Assembly: GCA_046758845.1 (NCBI GenBank)
Contig: JBHIBA010000158.1
Coordinates: 1 to 10,289 of the forward strand
Source: JBHIBA01 sp046758845
GTDB taxonomy: Bacteria; UBA8248; JACPRG01; G963555815
DNA: 10,289 bases
Direction of reading: 5' to 3'
Positions 1 through 6,323 of the stretch are shown in pieces (positions within the stretch are counted from its first letter, which is position 1; every line of letters starts with the position of its first letter). The notes below the pieces were generated by a model. That model saw nothing but the letters and a program-made list of their open reading frames with translations. It made no database searches and was not told the DNA's origin. Both the position numbers and the translations under genes were made by a program.

Positions 1-1
1 C

Positions 2-79
2 GCGCCCGACAAAGAGTCGCGGGGGGGGGGGGGGGGGCGTCAAACAACACCCCCCCCCAGGGAAAAGGGGGCCGGGCGC
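2..79. repeat. Nested inverted repeat with G17 and C9 runs
   Basis: Seventeen consecutive G lie at 21-37 and nine C at 50-58, separated by a 12-base A/C-rich loop. Outside them GCGCCCG (2-8) is complementary to CGGGCGC (73-79). Together they could fold into one long, interrupted GC hairpin, or the G run could form a quadruplex. There is no T tract to make it a standard terminator. The G-run length may be unreliable because long homopolymers are prone to sequencing and assembly error. Its role is unknown; it may lie at the end of an upstream transcript. Confidence 0.5.
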
Positions 80-86
80 AGATCGA

Positions 87-146
87 GGATTCTTTTCGCT
101 CAAAGAATTCCGAATCCTTTCGGAAGGAGTCCGAATCTAATACAAT
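87..146 (+). promoter_or_regulatory. Candidate promoter and operator region before the small ORF
   Basis: TACAAT at 141-146 matches the sigma70 -10 consensus at five of six positions, but no good -35 lies 16-18 bases upstream. Directly before it are two small inverted repeats (ATTCTTT 89-95 with AAAGAAT 102-108; TTCCGAA 108-114 with TTCGGAA 119-125) and a direct repeat TCCGAATC at 109-116 and 130-137, spaced 21 bases, about two helical turns. Weak -35 plus spaced repeats would suit an activator-dependent or repressed promoter. This is inference from pattern only. Confidence 0.35.
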
Positions 147-226
147 GAAGGGGAAAGGGACAAAGAGGTCAGAAAGACCTTCGGTTGCAAAGAGTTGCCA
201 AACCCGCTTTTGGGGAGGTCAGAACA

Positions 227-511
227 ATGAAAGAACTGCTGCCTTTTCTCGTAACGGCCATTTACGGCGTCTTTCTCGTCATCGGTTTGTACGGGGTGAT
301 TTCTGTCGGCCTTTCGCTGCTCCTACGGCCGTTTGCGACTTCCGCCGTCCTGTCCCGGCTTTTACGGGGGGAGGAAAAGGCTCAAAGAGCTCTCGTGCTG
401 CCATGGGTCACTTCGACCCCTCCTGGTCTGCGTTTTGGACTCGGGTCCCCGCAGGCCTTTGGCAGAGATTCCCAACGCAACAATCCCTTTCAAAAAAGAG
501 CCGTCGCGTAA
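227..511 (+). CDS. Small putative membrane protein, unknown function
   Basis: A 94-residue frame, family not recognised. The ATG at 227 is chosen over one at 185 because GGAGGT (214-219) sits seven bases before it. Residues about 4-35 are strongly hydrophobic (LLPFLVTAIYGVFLVIGLYG and on), consistent with one long or two short membrane segments, followed by an RLLRGEEKAQR stretch that would lie at the cytoplasmic face. After about residue 55 the sequence becomes rich in P, G, R and Q and looks unlike a folded domain, so the tail may be out of its original frame or not conserved. The SD and the membrane segment argue for a real gene; the lack of a recognised family and the odd C-terminus argue for caution. 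It could be a decayed remnant. Confidence 0.4.
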   Translation: MKELLPFLVTAIYGVFLVIGLYGVISVGLSLLLRPFATSAVLSRLLRGEEKAQRALVLPWVTSTPPGLRFGLGSPQAFGRDSQRNNPFQKRAVA

Positions 512-723
512 GCCTGTGTTTCGGGCGGCTGCGGGAGTCGCCGGCTCTCGCCCTGCCCCTTCGATGAGGCCACGACCGAGAGCGCATACACATGTGGGGC
601 CCGGACGGAGCTTGCACTGAGCCAAGCTGAAGTGAACGGCCCGCTCATGCTCTTGCAGAACAAGAATTTCTTCGGGAATGCGGGGGAAGTCTTTTAAAAG
701 GGCCCCCCCGAGATTTTTTCGCT
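512..723. other. Intergenic region with no gene seen
   Basis: The convergent gap between the small ORF and the aminotransferase gene. Open frames across it have no SD and no recognisable protein. Two small palindromic patches are present (TCTTG 651-655 with CAAGA 661-665; CTTTTAAAAG near 691-700), neither a convincing terminator for the minus-strand gene that ends at 724. Confidence 0.5.
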
Positions 724-1917
724 TTAACCCGCCAACTCCCCCGCCACTTTCGCCATCCGTTGCACCGCCTTTTCCAGCCCCTCCATGGATTGGGCGAAGC
801 AGAGGCGAAGATAGCCCTCCCCATAAGAGCCGAAACCGTTTCCTGGGACTGTGGCCACGCGCCCCTCTTCCAACAGGCGTTTGGCGAAGTTCATGGAATT
901 GAGGCCGGTCCCTTCGATGTTGGGGAAGAGGTAGAAGGCGCCTTTCGGGTTGGGGCACCGGACGCCGGGCAACTCGTTCAGGTTTTTCACCATGAAATCC
1001 CGCCGCTGCCTGTAGGTTTCGACCATCTCATCCAGCACGTCTTCTTGCTGTTCGACATATGCCGCAACGCACGCCTTCTGGGCTATGGAAGTGGGATGGG
1101 TGTTCGTGTAGAGGTTCATCTTGGTCATCTGCGGGATGATCGAGGCCGGGCCCGCGGCGTAGCCGATTCGCCATCCGGTCATGGCGAAGGTCTTGGAGGC
1201 GGCGTTGATGGTGACCGTCCGCTCGGCCATGCCCGGCAGGCTTGCGGGACTGACGTGTTCTGCCTCGTCGTAAAGGATGCGTTCGTACACCTCGTCCGAG
1301 AAGAGGAGGAGGTCTTTTTCCTGGGTGAGAGCGCAGACGGCCTCCAGGGTCGAGCGGTCAATGACGCCGCCGGTGGGGTTGCTGGGCGAGTTGAGCAGCA
1401 GGACTTTCGTCCGGTCGGTGATCTGGGGGGCGATCCTCTCCGGCCTCGCCGCGAAGCCGTCCTCTTCCAGGAGGGGATAGTAGGAGGGAATGCCGCCCGC
1501 CAGTTGTACGATGGAGGTGTACTGGGGCCAGCCGGGGGAGGGGAGGAGGACTTCCTCGCCCGGGTTCACGGTGGCCTGAAAGGCCTCGTACAGGGCGCCC
1601 GTTCCCCCGGGGGTGATGACGACCTGGGTCTCGGGGTCCACCCGGATGCCGTTTTCGCGTTCCAATTTCCCGGCCAGCGCCCTGCGCAGCTCGATGATCC
1701 CTCCGAACGATGTGTAGTGGGTGAATCCATCGTCCAGGGCGGCTTTGCAGGCCTCCACGATATAGGCGGGGGTGTCGAAGTCGGGCTCTCCGACTTCCAG
1801 GCGAACGACATCGTCCATCTTGGCGGCGATCTCGAAGATTTCCCGGATGGGGGAAACGCCGAGTTTCTGGGCTCTTTCCGACACAAACGTGCGTGCACTC
1901 ACGAATTTCGTCTCCAT
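724..1917 (-). CDS. PLP-dependent class I/II aminotransferase (AspC-like)
   Basis: A 397-residue fold-type I aminotransferase of the usual family length; it should move an amino group between an amino acid and a 2-oxo acid in the cytoplasm. Family landmarks are in order: EVGEPDFDTP (41-50) at the substrate site, ITPGGTGALYEAF (101-113) for phosphate binding, SPGWPQY (127-133) with W130 in the position of the ring-stacking aromatic, NSPSNPTGG (176-184) with N180, SDEVYERI (207-214) with D208 for the pyridine nitrogen, SKTFAMTGWRIGY (241-253) with Schiff-base K242, and YLRLCFA (369-375) with R371 for the substrate carboxylate. All key residues are intact. Substrate cannot be fixed from sequence; aspartate, aromatic or branched-chain acceptors are all possible. 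The ATG at 1917 lies 24 bases below a predicted start point but has no SD; a GTG at 1902 (residue 6) has GGAG upstream and could be the true start. It follows the 2086-3078 gene on the same strand but has its own candidate promoter. Confidence 0.93.
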   Translation of the reverse strand: METKFVSARTFVSERAQKLGVSPIREIFEIAAKMDDVVRLEVGEPDFDTPAYIVEACKAALDDGFTHYTSFGGIIELRRALAGKLERENGIRVDPETQVVITPGGTGALYEAFQATVNPGEEVLLPSPGWPQYTSIVQLAGGIPSYYPLLEEDGFAARPERIAPQITDRTKVLLLNSPSNPTGGVIDRSTLEAVCALTQEKDLLLFSDEVYERILYDEAEHVSPASLPGMAERTVTINAASKTFAMTGWRIGYAAGPASIIPQMTKMNLYTNTHPTSIAQKACVAAYVEQQEDVLDEMVETYRQRRDFMVKNLNELPGVRCPNPKGAFYLFPNIEGTGLNSMNFAKRLLEEGRVATVPGNGFGSYGEGYLRLCFAQSMEGLEKAVQRMAKVAGELAG

Positions 1918-1948
1918 GAGGTGGGATCGGTGAAAGTGAAACCGCCTC

Positions 1949-1977
1949 TTTATAACAAGGTTGCGTTGTAATGAGAA
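1949..1977 (-). promoter_or_regulatory. Candidate sigma70 promoter for the aminotransferase gene
   Basis: On the minus strand, TTCTCA (1972-1977, four of six -35 positions) and TATAAA (1949-1954, five of six -10 positions) are 17 bases apart. A start point near 1942 would give a leader of about 24 bases to the ATG at 1917. It suggests transcription separate from the upstream gene, though readthrough is possible. Confidence 0.45.
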
Positions 1978-2085
1978 GTCCGCGTGGCCGGGACCGTCGT
2001 GGCGCTTGCCCGCCCGCATCGGCTCTCGGTCTTGGATGTCCGGGAATTAGACGTCTTATCGGTCCAACCCACCGGCAAATCTTCC

Positions 2086-3078
2086 CTATAACTTCCAGTC
2101 TTCGGCCGTGTTGGGCGCGAAGAGCTCCTCCAAGGCGAGCCGCCGCGGCGTCAGCCCCTGTTCAAAGGCGTACTGGCAGAAAGTCTCCAGCGTCTTCCGG
2201 TTGGGCTCGACCCCGTAAGGCCAGAAGTCATCCCCCATGAACCGGCGGGTCGCTTCCAACTCGGCCACCGACCAGGGAAGCGTGCAGACGAGCCAGCCGG
2301 GATCGCTCAGGGCCTCTACCACCTCTTCTTTGGCCCGCCGGAAGGCCTGCAGGAGGCTCTGGGCGAGCCAGGGGTTCTTGTCGTAAACGTCCCGGCGGAT
2401 GACCAGCGTGTGCATGATGGGAAAGATGCCCGTGCGGCGGAAGTAATCCTCCTCGACCGGCCGGTAATCCGGGAAGAGACGCCCGACGCGGGGGTCTGCC
2501 GCCAGGAAAGCCGACGGGGGATGGGCGCAAAACAGGGCATCGATGCCCCCTTCGCAAAGCGCCCGATTCAAGGTTTCGGTTTCGGGTATCGGCCGAATCC
2601 GAATGGAGGGGGGAAGATGAAGGGGGACCCGTTCCTTGCGTCCGGGGGTTTCCTGCCCCCCGGTGCACCAGATGACCTCCTGCGGGGGGACTCCATAATC
2701 GTGGTGAAGGATTGCTCTCATCCAGACACAGGCCGTCATGGCGTACTCGGGGACGCCGATGCGGCGGCCCCGCAGGTCCTCCGGGCGCCGGACGCCGCTC
2801 TCCGTGCGGATGAAGATCCCGGAGTGCCGGAAGACCCGGGAAGGGAACACGGGAACCCCGACGAAGGGCGAATCCCCCCTTCCGATGAAGGTGACGTGCG
2901 CGCCCAGGGACATCTCCGAGGCGTCGAACTCCTGATGCTGGCACATGCGCCAGAAGATCTCGGCCACGTGAAGGGCCACATAGTTCAGCTCGACGCCTTC
3001 GATGGGAATGCTTCCGTCGCGCAGGGCGCGCGTGCGATCGGAAATGTGGCAGGCGAGATTCAGGCGAAGCTTGTTCAT
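2086..3078 (-). CDS. 4,5-dihydroxyphthalate decarboxylase-like protein (substrate-binding-protein fold)
   Basis: A 330-residue protein that matches from end to end the family usually labelled 4,5-dihydroxyphthalate decarboxylase, whose fold is that of periplasmic substrate-binding proteins. Characteristic stretches are LACHISDRTRAL (8-19), SIPIEGVELNY (23-33), EFDASEMSLG (50-59), VFPSRVFRHSGIF (77-89), GVPEYAMTACVWMR (108-121), LFPDYRPVEEDYF (201-213), TGIFPIMHT (216-224) and DDFWPYGVE (283-291). No signal peptide is seen, so it should be cytoplasmic. True phthalate decarboxylation is established for only a few members, and no phthalate or aromatic-degradation gene lies nearby, so the real substrate is open; ligand binding or another decarboxylation is as likely. 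The ATG at 3078 matches the family N-terminus; AGGGGG lies about 12 bases upstream, a long spacing. The frame stays open far upstream, antisense to scpA, but that part resembles nothing. Confidence 0.82.
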   Translation of the reverse strand: MNKLRLNLACHISDRTRALRDGSIPIEGVELNYVALHVAEIFWRMCQHQEFDASEMSLGAHVTFIGRGDSPFVGVPVFPSRVFRHSGIFIRTESGVRRPEDLRGRRIGVPEYAMTACVWMRAILHHDYGVPPQEVIWCTGGQETPGRKERVPLHLPPSIRIRPIPETETLNRALCEGGIDALFCAHPPSAFLAADPRVGRLFPDYRPVEEDYFRRTGIFPIMHTLVIRRDVYDKNPWLAQSLLQAFRRAKEEVVEALSDPGWLVCTLPWSVAELEATRRFMGDDFWPYGVEPNRKTLETFCQYAFEQGLTPRRLALEELFAPNTAEDWKL

Positions 3079-3211
3079 CCTCGGTGCGTACCCCCTGGCT
3101 GACAATCCAGTTCTCTGCGCGCCAAGCCGCCGAGAGAAAAACGGGCCGGCGGCCATCGGACGACCCGGTTTCCTTCCCTCTCCTCTTTCTTTGGCGAAGG
3201 ACCCGGGTGAG

Positions 3212-3241
3212 ATTATATCCGGGCGCTGGAATCCGCGCCAA
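3212..3241 (-). promoter_or_regulatory. Candidate sigma70 promoter for the 2086-3078 gene
   Basis: On the minus strand a perfect TATAAT (3212-3217) is preceded at 18 bases by TTGGCG (3236-3241, four of six). The predicted start near 3205 leaves a leader of about 127 bases before the ATG at 3078. Confidence 0.55.
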
Positions 3242-3314
3242 CGTTTTCCCCCGGCTTGCCGCCCGGCCCGTCGGTCTTCATCCTCCAGGATCGCCGGTAT
3301 GGCCCAATCCGTCG

Positions 3315-3344
3315 TTGACATACTGCGCAAAGGCGGGATAGATT
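3315..3344 (+). promoter_or_regulatory. Candidate sigma70 promoter for the scpA operon
   Basis: A perfect TTGACA (3315-3320) is followed at 18 bases by TAGATT (3339-3344, four of six). The start point near 3351 gives a leader of about 52 bases to the ATG at 3403 and would exclude the upstream in-frame TTG at 3343. Confidence 0.55.
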
Positions 3345-3402
3345 GAACCAGTTGCCGACCGGTGGCCGAAGAGGGTGTAGACCGGGATCCCATAGGGGAA
3401 GG

Positions 3403-4134
3403 ATGGTTTACAAAGTTCACCTGGATATCTTCGAAGGGCCCCTCGATCTCCTCCTCCACCTGATTCGAGAAAATCAGGTCAATATTTACGACATCCCCGT
3501 CGCCCGGATCACCGATCAATACCTCGGATATATGAACCTGCTGAAATCGCTGAACATCGAGGTGGCGGGCGAATTCCTGGTGATGGCGGCGACCCTCACG
3601 TACATCAAGTCCCGCATGCTCCTGCCGCGCCCGGAGGATGGCCTGACCGAGGAGGAGGACCCCCGCCGGGAACTCGTGGAGCGCCTGCTCGAATACCAGC
3701 AAGCGAAGGAGGCCGCCCGGGAGCTGAAGGAACGGGAGGCGACCTTCGGGGGGATCTACCGGCGGGCGCTTTCCTCGGACTCTGTTCTGCTTCCGGACGA
3801 GCCGATCCCGGAAGAGATGTTCCTGGAGGAAGTCAGCATCTTCGATCTGCTCAAGGCCTTCGAGAAGGTGATGAGGCAGATCGGAAGCATGGAGGGGCAC
3901 CAGGTCGAGGTGGACGAAATGGAGATGGCCGAGCGCCTGAGCTTCGTTCTGGACCGGGTGCGTCCCGAGGGGATGGCCTTCCCCTCTTTGTTCGAGCGGA
4001 CGGCCCGGCGGATTGAGCTCGTCGCCACGTTCCTGGCGGTTCTGGAGCTGATCCGACAAAGGCAGATCCGGGTCCGGCAGTCCGGCGCCCTCGGTACCCT
4101 TTACATCTATCCGGCGGTGAGGGGAAATGGCTGA
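3403..4134 (+). CDS. scpA: Segregation and condensation protein A
   Basis: ScpA is the kleisin subunit of the bacterial SMC-ScpA-ScpB condensin, which compacts and separates newly replicated chromosomes. The 243-residue product has the family N-terminal signature FEGPLDLLLHLIRE (10-23), the helix with LVMAATLTYIKSRMLLP (59-75) that contacts the SMC neck, an acidic and charged middle region (about 80-170), and a C-terminal winged-helix segment (about 195-240: RRIELVATFLAVLELIR) that binds the SMC head. The ATG at 3403 gives the standard MxYKVxLDxFEGPLD start; AGGGGA lies just upstream at short spacing. Its last eight bases overlap scpB, the usual translational coupling for partners needed in fixed ratio. 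No smc gene is in this window. Length and motifs are complete. Confidence 0.96.
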   Translation: MVYKVHLDIFEGPLDLLLHLIRENQVNIYDIPVARITDQYLGYMNLLKSLNIEVAGEFLVMAATLTYIKSRMLLPRPEDGLTEEEDPRRELVERLLEYQQAKEAARELKEREATFGGIYRRALSSDSVLLPDEPIPEEMFLEEVSIFDLLKAFEKVMRQIGSMEGHQVEVDEMEMAERLSFVLDRVRPEGMAFPSLFERTARRIELVATFLAVLELIRQRQIRVRQSGALGTLYIYPAVRGNG

Positions 4135-4657
4135 CCTGAATCGGCAGGAAACCAAGGCGCTCATCGAAACGATCCTCTTCGTGACGGAGGAACCCGTCCG
4201 GGTCAAGGACCTGGTCGAATTGTTCGGAGGCGATCTGGACGGCGAAGGGGTTGAGGCCGCCCTGGCGGAGATCCAGATGGACTATGAGGGCCGGGCCCTT
4301 CAGGTCCGCCAGGCAGCCGGGGGCTATCGTCTGGCGACGCGTCCCGAATACGGCCGGTGGGTGAAGCGGTTCTTGAAGCGGTCCACCAAGTCGCGCCTGT
4401 CCCCGGCGGCGCTCGAGACGCTGGCGGTTGTGGCTTACGGCCAACCCATCACCCGCGCGGAGATCGAGCAGATCCGGGGCCTGGATTGCAGCGGGGTTCT
4501 TCACACCTTGTTGGAGAAGGGCCTGATCCGAATCGCCGGCCGCCCCAAGGTCGTCGGGCGGCCGCTGGCCTACGGCACCACCACCCGCTTCCTGGAGAAC
4601 TTCGGACTGGACTCCCTCAGCGATCTGCCGAAGCTGGGAGAAGTTTCCAGCGCCTGA
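4127..4657 (+). CDS. scpB: Segregation and condensation protein B
   Basis: ScpB forms a dimer of winged-helix proteins that clamps the middle of ScpA in the SMC condensin. The 176-residue protein shows the first winged-helix domain (about 8-85, starting KALIETILFVTEEPV), the second (about 91-160) with the family signature LSPAALETLAVVAYGQPITR (91-110), then EIEQIRGLDCSGVL, and the closing GRPLAYGTTTRFLENFGL (144-161) followed by LSDLP. The ATG at 4127 lies inside the end of scpA (overlap ATGGCTGA, 4127-4134), and its stop shares one base with the rluB start. All expected regions are present and length is normal. Confidence 0.96.
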   Translation: MADLNRQETKALIETILFVTEEPVRVKDLVELFGGDLDGEGVEAALAEIQMDYEGRALQVRQAAGGYRLATRPEYGRWVKRFLKRSTKSRLSPAALETLAVVAYGQPITRAEIEQIRGLDCSGVLHTLLEKGLIRIAGRPKVVGRPLAYGTTTRFLENFGLDSLSDLPKLGEVSSA

Positions 4658-5388
4658 TGCGGTTGGTCAAATGGCTGGCGGGCGCGGGGGTCGCCTCGCG
4701 CCGCGGCGCGGGAGAACTGGTTCTTTCCGGCCGGGTGAAGGTCAACGGGCGGGTGGTCCAAGAGCCTTGGCTCGACGTGGACCCATCAACCGACCGGGTG
4801 AACCTCGACGGAAAGGCCGTCCGTCCCCCCGTCTCCGGCATCTACGTATTACTCTATAAGCCCCGGGGTTGCGTGACGACCCGGCGGGACCCACAAGGAC
4901 GTCCCACCGTGATGGATTGCCTCAAGGGCCTCAAGGCCCCGGTCCTGCCGGTTGGGCGCCTGGATTTCGACGCCGAAGGGGTTCTCCTTCTGACGACCGA
5001 CGGGGTGCTCGCTCACCGCCTCACCCATCCCCGATTCGGCGTAGAGCGGACCTACCGCGTGAAGGTGCGCGGAGTGCCCGACCAGTTGTCCCTGAGGCGC
5101 CTTTCCCGGGGAATCCACCTGCCCGACGGCAAGGCGGTGGCCGAACGGGTCCGGTTGGAAAGCCGCCTTGCGCGGGCCGCGTGGTTGCAGTTGACCGTCC
5201 GGGAAGGGCGAAGCCACCTGATCAAGCGGATGTGCGAGACCATGGGCCACCCGGTCCTCAAGTTGCGAAGAACCCGCTTCGCGGGATTGACCCTGGCGGG
5301 GCTGAGAACCAAGGAGTGGCGATATCTCACGGACCCTGAGGTCAAAGGTCTTCGCCGGCTGACCGGCCTGGAGAAAGGGAGCCGATGA
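4657..5388 (+). CDS. rluB: 23S rRNA pseudouridine synthase, RluB/RsuA family
   Basis: A 243-residue RsuA/RluB-type pseudouridine synthase, expected to isomerise a specific uridine in 23S rRNA (U2605 in E. coli for RluB). The N-terminal S4 RNA-binding domain (1-50: LVKWLAGAGVASRR, then VLSGRVKVNGRVV) precedes the catalytic domain with LLYKPRGCVTT (65-75) and GRLDFDAEGVLLLTTDG (100-116), in which D103 is the catalytic aspartate. The later motif REGRSHLIKRMCE (182-194) differs from the common form, which usually has a Q two residues before the I/V-R/K-R-M. RluB is favoured over RsuA because scpA-scpB-rluB is a widespread gene order. The ATG at 4657 overlaps the scpB stop by one base (TGATG); a GGGAG lies about 16 bases upstream, too far for a good SD, so translation probably depends on coupling. 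Confidence 0.92.
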   Translation: MRLVKWLAGAGVASRRGAGELVLSGRVKVNGRVVQEPWLDVDPSTDRVNLDGKAVRPPVSGIYVLLYKPRGCVTTRRDPQGRPTVMDCLKGLKAPVLPVGRLDFDAEGVLLLTTDGVLAHRLTHPRFGVERTYRVKVRGVPDQLSLRRLSRGIHLPDGKAVAERVRLESRLARAAWLQLTVREGRSHLIKRMCETMGHPVLKLRRTRFAGLTLAGLRTKEWRYLTDPEVKGLRRLTGLEKGSR

Positions 5389-6323
5389 GGCGGGAGGTTC
5401 GGGCCTGGGTCTCGGCAATCCTGTGGACGGGGATGCTTTTGTGTTTGGCGACTCCGAGCGCGGCGCAGGAGGTCCAGGATCTCTACTTCAAGGCGTGGGT
5501 GGCCCTTCGGGCGGGGCAGAGCGCCACGGCCGAGACCATCCTGGAAGCGATGCGCAGGCGGCATCCCGAGGACCCCCGGCCCTACATGGGTCTGGGCGAT
5601 CTGTCTTTTCTCCGGAAAGACTACGCCCGCAGCCTCCGGCTGTACGGCGAAGCCCTGGCCCTCTCACCCGCCGACGTGCGGATCCTGGCGGGACTGGGAA
5701 AGTGGGCGTTTTTCGCCGGCGACCGTGAAAGGGCGCGTCGAAGGCTGCGCGAAGCCCTGGACCGAAGACCGGGAGACTTGGAAGCGCGGGCCTATTTGAC
5801 CTACCTGGGCGAACAGGCGAATTGGCCCCGGCAGGTGGCGGTGGCGGCCGCCGCGCAGGGGATCACCCGGGGGCAGATGGCGGGCCTGATGGCTGCGCAT
5901 CTGGCGGACGTGAAGGGAGTCAAGGAGAGCCCGTTCACTGAGATATTGACCGACGTTTCCTCTCACTGGGCGAGGAATGCCATCCTCAATGTGGTTCGAA
6001 AGGCCTGGATCCCTCCCCGACCGGACCACACCTTCGGGCCGCAGGAGCCTTTAACCCGGGGGGAACTGGCGGAGGTGGTGTACAATATTTCCCTCAGCGC
6101 GGGTGTGAGGGTCCGGGAAGCTCTCGGAGCGATTCGCCCCGAGGACATCGCTCCTGAACATCGCTCCCTTCAGGCCATCCTGTTCGCCGTGGGCAGAGGC
6201 TTGATGAGCGCAAGGGAAGGGGGAAAATTTTCGCCGCTGGAGGGGGTTTCCGGCCTGGAGGCCATCGAAACACTTGAGCGTGTGAAGCGTCTCTTTTTCC
6301 CCACGGGGTTGGAACGTGGCTGA
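5385..6323 (+). CDS. Secreted TPR and S-layer-homology domain protein
   Basis: A 312-residue exported protein of unknown role. Residues 1-27 form a signal peptide (MRREVRAW, hydrophobic 9-22, then ATPSAA before Q28), with likely signal peptidase I cleavage; C20 is not in a proper lipobox. Residues about 33-132 hold about three TPR-like helical pairs (PYMGLGDLSFLRKDYARSLR; ALALSP; AGDRERARRRLREALDRRPG). Residues about 159-302 hold SLH-like modules: a partial one at GITRGQMAGLMAAHL, a clear one with LTDVSSHWARNAILNVV, TFGPQEPLTRGELAEVVYNI, and a weaker one at 251-302. SLH modules usually bind cell-wall or secondary polymers, and TPRs bind proteins, so an envelope scaffold or assembly factor is plausible. 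The ATG at 5385 overlaps the rluB stop by four bases (ATGA), with AAAGGGAG just upstream, and the gene end overlaps the next gene, so it is a true operon member. No enzyme motif is seen. Confidence 0.88.
   Translation: MRREVRAWVSAILWTGMLLCLATPSAAQEVQDLYFKAWVALRAGQSATAETILEAMRRRHPEDPRPYMGLGDLSFLRKDYARSLRLYGEALALSPADVRILAGLGKWAFFAGDRERARRRLREALDRRPGDLEARAYLTYLGEQANWPRQVAVAAAAQGITRGQMAGLMAAHLADVKGVKESPFTEILTDVSSHWARNAILNVVRKAWIPPRPDHTFGPQEPLTRGELAEVVYNISLSAGVRVREALGAIRPEDIAPEHRSLQAILFAVGRGLMSAREGGKFSPLEGVSGLEAIETLERVKRLFFPTGLERG

Larger units (their letters stand above)
3079..3402. other. Divergent intergenic region
   Basis: A 324-base gap between the minus-strand 2086-3078 gene and scpA. It contains one good promoter in each direction, described separately, with start points near 3205 (-) and 3351 (+). 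No gene, RNA or repeat is evident; open frames through it lack SD sequences and recognisable content. The minus-strand leader would be about 127 bases, long enough for regulation, but I see no known riboswitch. Confidence 0.5.

Noticed and set aside
760..1971. A 403-codon open frame on the plus strand opposite the aminotransferase gene
   Set aside because: The minus-strand aminotransferase has every catalytic motif. The plus-strand translation is rich in G, D, V and R with no recognisable domain, as expected of an antisense shadow in G+C-rich DNA.
3343..3402. TTG start at 3343 for scpA
   Set aside because: It overlaps the predicted -10 box and adds 20 residues that do not match the ScpA family start at 3403.
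3079..4206. The long upstream extension of the minus-strand 2086-3078 frame, antisense to scpA
   Set aside because: It only reflects lack of stops opposite a G+C-rich gene. Family similarity begins at the ATG at 3078, and a promoter lies between.
4357..4656. Extension of the rluB frame into scpB (about 100 codons)
   Set aside because: The standard RluB N-terminus (S4 domain) begins at 4657, and the upstream part is an out-of-frame reading of scpB.
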